The notes under the pieces are model-generated. The model searched no databases and was not told the DNA's origin. It worked only from the letters and a program-made list of their open reading frames with translations. The translations under genes were made by a program, and so were the position numbers. A stretch of DNA of 5,905 nucleotides, from assembly GCA_900547385.1 (NCBI GenBank), contig URGQ01000068.1, positions 1-5,905 on the forward strand. Direction: 5' to 3'. Below, piece after piece: positions 4,193-5,905 of this stretch; position 1 is the first letter of the stretch, and every line of letters starts with the position of its first letter. The stretch comes from an uncultured Oscillospiraceae bacterium (GTDB taxonomy: Bacteria > Bacillota > Clostridia > Oscillospirales > Ruminococcaceae).

Positions 4193-5701
4193 TTACCCGT
4201 TATGCCCCAAGGCGGCAGTGTCCAGCGCCGGCTGCGCCGTCAAAAACGGGGTCAGCTCCCGCAGGATGGCGTTGCTGCCGCCGGGACAGTCGCTCTCGAT
4301 ATTGAGCGGCATTAGGGGGTCGTGCAGGCTCATCCGCAGCAGGAACCAGCCCTTTACCGCCGGGACGGAATACCGCAGGCCCTCGTAGTTGTGGGGCGCG
4401 GGCACCCAGCCCGGCTGGCTGGTGGCATACCGCTCCAGCGCGGCCAGTACCGCCGCCCCCGCCGCCTTAAAGTCCTCCGGCAGCAGGCGGAAGCGCAGCT
4501 CGCGCGCCTCCAGCGGCTCCCGCATTCCCTCCAGCAGGTCAGCCAGGGTACGGCCCTGCCGCCGCAGCTGGGCATAGCGAATGACGATCTTGGTGGCAAG
4601 GTAGGCCCCGTCATCCAGAAAATAATTTTCCTTCAGGGCGCCGTGGCCGCTGGTTTCCATCGCCAAAAGACAGGTCTCTTCGGCCTCATTCAGGCGGATC
4701 GCCTCATTGATGACATTTTTGTAGCCCCGCTTAAAGCGGTGATGGCGGCAGCCCAGCTTTTTCTCAATGAAATCCGCCAGCTGGTCGCTGGTGACGGAAT
4801 CGGTGACAATGGTACTGCCCGGGGCCTGCTCCGCCGCGATGGCCGCCGCCAGCGCGATCAGCCGGTTGCGGCCCAGCTCGGTGCCATCGGCTTCCACCGC
4901 GCCCGCCCGGTCTACATCGGTATCAAAGATAAGCCCCAGGTCACAGCCGCCCGCCAGTACCGCCCGGCGGAGGCTCTCCATCGCTTCCTTGTTTTCGGGG
5001 TTCGGCACATGGTTGGGGAAGCTGCCGTCCGGCTCCAGGTACACGCTCGCGGAAATATCCGCGCCCAGCGGCGCCAGCACCCGCGTGGCATAGAAGCCGC
5101 CCGCGCCGTTGCCGGCATCCACCGCTATTTTCAGTCCAGCCAGCGGCCGCTCGCCGCTATTCACCCCGGTGATGATGCGTTGCCGCAGCATGGCGGTATA
5201 GGGGGTCAAGATATCAAAAGAGGTGAGCCGCCCATGCAGCCGGGCCGCTTCTGGGCCCGCCTCCGCCCGGCGCAGCAGCTCCTTAATATCGGCGGATTCC
5301 AGCCCGCCCTCCCTGGTAAAGAACTTCAGTCCGTTGCGGTTCTGCGGCAGGTGGCTCGCGGTGATCATCACCGCCCCGTCAAAATCGCAGCCCGGCAGCA
5401 CCGTCGCCATAAACATAGCCGGGGTGCTGGCCATGCCGCAATCGGCCGCCACGGCCCCCATGGCCACCAGTCCGGTCAGTACGGCCCGCTGCAGGCTGGG
5501 CCCGGAAAGACGGCTATCTCGTCCCACGGCGATCCGCAGCTCCTCCGCCGGTTTACCACAGCGCTCCACCAGCCATGCGGCAAAGGCCCGGCCGATCTGT
5601 CCGGCGGCTTCCTCGGTCAGGTTTACCGGCTCCGCCGCTACCAGCGGCAGCGCCACCCCCCGGATATCACTTCCGTTTTGCAGCTTACTGTACTCTACCA
5701 T
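4193..5701 (-). CDS. Phosphoglucomutase/phosphomannomutase (alpha-D-phosphohexomutase)
   Basis: A 502-residue cytoplasmic enzyme interconverting hexose 1- and 6-phosphates through a phosphoserine. The four domain signatures appear in order: NGSDIRG (9-15) and VGRDSRLSG (59-67); the catalytic loop MITASHLPQNRNGLKF with Ser116; the Mg loop FDTDVDRAG (D260, D262, D264); and the sugar-selecting loop METSGHGALKENYFLDDGAY (348-367). The phosphate-binding loop reads RMSLHDP (456-462) instead of the common R-x-SGTEP, a form I recall from plastid-type relatives, so substrate preference (glucose or mannose) cannot be assigned. Start choice: GGAG (5711-5714) is 9 nt from the ATG at 5701 but only 3 nt from the ATG at 5707, so the shorter form is preferred. 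The frame stays open to 5845, but those 48 codons have no family match. Confidence 0.92.
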   Translation of the reverse strand: MVEYSKLQNGSDIRGVALPLVAAEPVNLTEEAAGQIGRAFAAWLVERCGKPAEELRIAVGRDSRLSGPSLQRAVLTGLVAMGAVAADCGMASTPAMFMATVLPGCDFDGAVMITASHLPQNRNGLKFFTREGGLESADIKELLRRAEAGPEAARLHGRLTSFDILTPYTAMLRQRIITGVNSGERPLAGLKIAVDAGNGAGGFYATRVLAPLGADISASVYLEPDGSFPNHVPNPENKEAMESLRRAVLAGGCDLGLIFDTDVDRAGAVEADGTELGRNRLIALAAAIAAEQAPGSTIVTDSVTSDQLADFIEKKLGCRHHRFKRGYKNVINEAIRLNEAEETCLLAMETSGHGALKENYFLDDGAYLATKIVIRYAQLRRQGRTLADLLEGMREPLEARELRFRLLPEDFKAAGAAVLAALERYATSQPGWVPAPHNYEGLRYSVPAVKGWFLLRMSLHDPLMPLNIESDCPGGSNAILRELTPFLTAQPALDTAALGHNG

Positions 5702-5773
5702 AGTCATTATCTCCTTTTTTGCGTCCCACTCATACTTCATACAGGGGGATAACTCTGCTCCTGCTTTTTGGTG

Positions 5774-5878
5774 GGTTAAAAATCCGAGCACCCATCTAGG
5801 ATGGTTCCAGCTGAGGGCTTTCATATAGCTCCAGCGCTGTCTCATAACTGGTTAAAAATCCAGGCCCCGGTCTGGGAT
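5774..5878. repeat. Pair of diverged 29-nt direct repeats upstream of the mutase gene
   Basis: Positions 5774-5802 and 5850-5878 match at 23 of 29 bases, the first 12 (GGTTAAAAATCC) being identical, with starts 76 nt apart. They lie 73-177 nt upstream of the mutase start on its 5' side. Possible readings are binding sites for a regulator, a duplicated leader segment, or parts of a dispersed repeat. I see no strong promoter between them; TATATG (5822-5827 on the - strand) is a weak -10 candidate without a good -35. The repeat identity is seen directly; the role is unknown. Confidence 0.6.
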
Positions 5879-5905
5879 AGCCCCTGCAAGGGGCAGGGTC
5901 CGGGG
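5865..5905. other. Nested hairpin at the right window edge
   Basis: CCCCGG (5865-5870) can pair with CCGGGG (5900-5905), enclosing an inner perfect stem 5880-5884 with 5890-5894 (loop TGCAA). The outer arm overlaps the second direct repeat, and the structure may extend beyond the window. On neither strand is a T-tract visible within the window, so a terminator cannot be claimed. It may be part of the mutase leader or of an intergenic palindrome. Confidence 0.4.

Noticed and set aside
5711..5740. MKYEWDAKKE just upstream of the mutase, reminiscent of the start of BrnT-type toxins
   Set aside because: Only ten codons match, there is no ribosome binding site, and the frame runs straight into the mutase. 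Chance resemblance is more likely.
4322..5752. Long + strand open frame of 476 codons
   Set aside because: It lies antisense to the mutase gene, whose motifs are all intact. The translated + strand product is Gln/Arg/His/Ala-rich without any domain, as expected from the GC-rich opposite strand.
5702..5845. 48 extra in-frame codons before the mutase start
   Set aside because: No ribosome binding site before the upstream ATGs and no family similarity. The GGAG at 5711-5714 sits inside this stretch and serves the ATG at 5701.
5796..5905. Open - strand frame of about 36 codons reaching the right edge, a possible C-terminus of another gene
   Set aside because: It is Pro/Gly-rich and overlaps the hairpin and direct repeats, and no domain is recognisable. 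The visible part is too short to support a gene.

Overview
The window reads as a GC-rich (about 60 % G+C by eye) Firmicute chromosome segment. Evidence: strong AGGAGG-type ribosome binding sites, extended -10 promoters of the form TGC-TATNNT, A/T-flanked intrinsic terminators, and a solitary bioY behind a palindrome of the biotin-repressor type. The style, including abundant GC-rich intergenic hairpins, recalls gut Oscillospiraceae (Faecalibacterium/Gemmiger-like). That placement is impression, not proof. No phage, CRISPR, rRNA or tRNA is visible.

Left half, + strand. A TraX-family membrane protein (119-898) is followed 20 nt later by an 80-nt cloverleaf-shaped repeat. Next come a GC hairpin, a BirA-type operator overlapping the -35 box of a well-formed promoter, and bioY (1183-1749), the biotin-binding subunit of an ECF importer. 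Downstream of bioY lies a second, 93-nt cloverleaf-shaped repeat, then an intrinsic terminator whose T-tract runs into an extended -10 promoter. That promoter drives an unrecognised cytoplasmic HExxH protein (2005-3030), a putative metallopeptidase that ends at a bidirectional terminator.

Right half, - strand, read right to left. A phosphoglucomutase/phosphomannomutase (4193-5701) is followed after 21 nt by a small three-helix membrane protein (3716-4171), probably one operon. A palindromic terminator-like hairpin (3631-3662) separates this from a promoter driving a TfoX N-terminal-domain protein (3202-3534). Six nucleotides after it comes a 31-codon reading frame (3100-3195) that is a clear 5' stub of a DUF1697 gene. 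The rest of that gene is gone, and the stub runs into the shared terminator at 3048-3085.

The genes look like housekeeping and accessory functions rather than one pathway. The most unusual content lies between the genes. Two non-identical elements fold as a long closing stem around three perfectly or almost perfectly paired hairpins with 3-nt loops, and the window starts inside what looks like a third, reduced relative. I see no convincing new enzymatic or defence system. No gene-free stretch exceeds 300 bases. The largest gaps (899-1082, 1750-2004, 3535-3715 and 5702-5905) are described through their hairpins, promoters, terminators and repeats.
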